Below are positions 5,552 through 6,437 of a stretch of 6,437 nt of DNA, one piece after another (the stretch's first letter is position 1; every line of letters begins with the position of its first letter). Source of the DNA: JAOTYV01 sp041557595 (GTDB taxonomy: Bacteria > Pseudomonadota > Alphaproteobacteria > UBA8366); assembly GCA_041557595.1 (NCBI GenBank), contig JBFFGE010000231.1:1-6437 (forward strand), written 5' to 3'. A program made the position numbers and the translations under genes. The notes beneath the pieces are model-generated. The model saw only the letters and a program-made list of their open reading frames with translations. It ran no database searches and was not told the DNA's origin.

Positions 5552-6186
5552 CAACGGATTCCGAGCATCTTGTGGGTTTGCAGGCTGAGCCGCCATTGCG
5601 GGTGGTCGAGGCAGTAGGCGCAGGCCGCTGCCATGTTGCTCTCGATATCGGGTCCGTCCATCGGCTGCAACGAGAAATACTCGAAATCGAGGTCGCGCAT
5701 GGCCGACGGATCCAGGCCCGGCTGGGGAAAGACGATCTTCAGTTCATCGCCGGATTGCTGGGTAAAGTCGGCGCCCGCCTTCGGGCTCACGCAAATCCAG
5801 TCGATGCCGGCGGGGACGGGCAGGGTTCCGTTGGTCTCGATGGCAATCTCGAAACCGTGCCGGTGCAGCGCGTCGATCAGCGGCGGGTCCAATTGCAGCA
5901 AGGGTTCGCCGCCAGTGCAGACCGCATACGGGGCGCCGGTCGCCCCGGACGGCCAGTAGGACGCGATCGTTTCGGCGAGCGCTTCGGCGGTCTCGAACCG
6001 GCCGCCGCCGAGCCCGTCGGTGCCGACGAAGTCGGTGTCGCAAAACCGGCAGACGGCGGTGGCCCTGTCCGCTTCGCGGCCGGTCCAGAGATTGCAGCCG
6101 GAAAACCGGCAGAAAACGGATGCGCGGCCCGTGCGCGCGCCTTCGCCCTGCAGCGTATAGAAGATCTCTTTTACCGAATAGGTCAT
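5551..6186 (-). CDS. queE: 7-carboxy-7-deazaguanine synthase (radical SAM, QueE)
   Basis: The protein is 211 residues, normal for the short form of QueE. It converts 6-carboxytetrahydropterin to 7-carboxy-7-deazaguanine by a radical SAM ring contraction on the way to preQ0 and queuosine. The iron-sulfur cluster motif is CX14CX2C (Cys31, Cys46, Cys49), the variant described for Burkholderia multivorans QueE rather than the CX3CX2C of most radical SAM enzymes. The N-terminus (VKEIFYTLQGEG) is diagnostic. TGGEP (91-95) is the SAM-binding strand, IETNGT (116-121) and SPKAG (134-138) are conserved core segments, and SLQPMDG (172-178) and SLQTHKMLGIR (201-211) are the family C-terminal motifs. It is followed by queD with a one-base overlap, so the two enzymes of consecutive steps are made together. 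No queC or queF lies in the window. The ribosome binding site upstream of 6186 is poor, but the start residues are conserved. Confidence 0.95.
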   Translation of the reverse strand: MTYSVKEIFYTLQGEGARTGRASVFCRFSGCNLWTGREADRATAVCRFCDTDFVGTDGLGGGRFETAEALAETIASYWPSGATGAPYAVCTGGEPLLQLDPPLIDALHRHGFEIAIETNGTLPVPAGIDWICVSPKAGADFTQQSGDELKIVFPQPGLDPSAMRDLDFEYFSLQPMDGPDIESNMAAACAYCLDHPQWRLSLQTHKMLGIR

Positions 6187-6252
6187 GGGGTCGGGTGCGT
6201 CTGCCGCTGGCTCATAAAAGAAGCGCGGACTTAAGCCCCTTTCTCGGGCGCG

Positions 6253-6437
6253 TCAAGAAGACGTCATGGCGGGTTCCGGGACCGCGAAATCCTCCGGCCG
6301 CAGGAATATGGTCGTTCGCTTGGCGAAACGGGGCAGGGCTTCGTCGAATGCGTCGCGCCGGTGCAGCAGCCGCCCGTTGTCCCACATCACCACGTCGCCA
6401 TTGCGCCAGCTGTGCGTATAGATATGCGCCGGTTGCA
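6253..6437 (-). CDS. TauD/TfdA-type dioxygenase, C-terminal fragment cut by the window edge
   Basis: Only the last 60 codons and the TGA (6255-6253) are visible; the gene continues beyond base 6437. The visible protein contains HSWRNGDVVMWDNGRLLHRR and then RFAKRTTIFLRPEDF. This is the end of a TauD/TfdA-type Fe(II)/2-oxoglutarate dioxygenase. WDNGRLLH supplies the distal iron-binding His (visible residue 25), and Arg36 or Arg40 is the cofactor-binding arginine. Its sequence differs clearly from the dioxygenase at 4304-5149 (FDNRAAMH), so it is a distant paralogue and not a recent duplicate. It lies 66 bp upstream of queE on the same strand. A functional link with queuosine synthesis is not expected, and the substrate is unknown. 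Confidence 0.87.
   Translation of the reverse strand, partial: QPAHIYTHSWRNGDVVMWDNGRLLHRRDAFDEALPRFAKRTTIFLRPEDFAVPEPAMTSS

Noticed and set aside
5545..6234. A plus-strand open frame of about 229 codons across queE.
   Set aside because: It is antisense to QueE, whose radical SAM motifs are unambiguous. The plus-strand product has no recognisable motif.
6187..6252. Possible terminator or promoter between the second dioxygenase and queE.
   Set aside because: The only symmetry is a short near-palindrome GGGCTTAAGTCC (read on the minus strand) without a loop or T-tract, and no convincing -35/-10 pair is visible. I cannot say whether queE is co-transcribed with the dioxygenase.

Overview
The window comes from a GC-rich bacterial chromosome. 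Third codon positions are mostly G or C, intergenic gaps are short, and the protein sequences look alphaproteobacterial, of the Rhodospirillales or Hyphomicrobiales kind. This placement rests on codon use and protein family resemblance, not on any rRNA or marker gene. I see no rRNA, tRNA, CRISPR array, insertion sequence or phage gene.

Layout, left to right. (1) Bases 1-821 (+): the 3' part of an alpha/beta-hydrolase that enters from upstream. (2) Bases 845-2098 (-): a full-length DUF3095 protein with cyclase-like motifs, convergent with the hydrolase. (3) Bases 2255-3193 (-): a compact three-gene operon, read right to left: a four-helix DUF2975 membrane protein, a small Cro/C1-type HTH regulator, and a 56-residue predicted lipoprotein. 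The regulator stop and lipoprotein start overlap as ATGA. (4) Bases 3194-3380: a divergent control region containing an AT-rich island and a 17-bp palindrome. The palindrome lies inside the -35/-10 spacer of a predicted promoter for the DUF2975 operon. (5) Bases 3381-5149 (+): a CitE-type (HpcH/HpaI aldolase superfamily) lyase followed by a TauD/TfdA-type Fe(II)/2-oxoglutarate dioxygenase, apparently a small catabolic operon. (6) Bases 5174-6186 (-): queE and queD of the 7-deazaguanine (preQ0/queuosine) pathway, overlapping by one base. (7) Bases 6253-6437 (-): the C-terminal end of a second TauD/TfdA-type dioxygenase that continues beyond the window.

Three themes stand out. Peripheral catabolism is represented by the hydrolase, the CitE-like lyase and the two dioxygenases. 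Queuosine precursor synthesis is represented by QueE and QueD acting in the same pathway. The third is a probable membrane-linked, self-regulated HTH circuit with a tiny lipoprotein, whose function is unknown. The points most worth a second look are the QueD homologue with Tyr where the catalytic Cys is expected, the palindrome placed within the regulator's own promoter, the coupled mini-lipoprotein, and the Asn at the usual catalytic-Asp position of the hydrolase.
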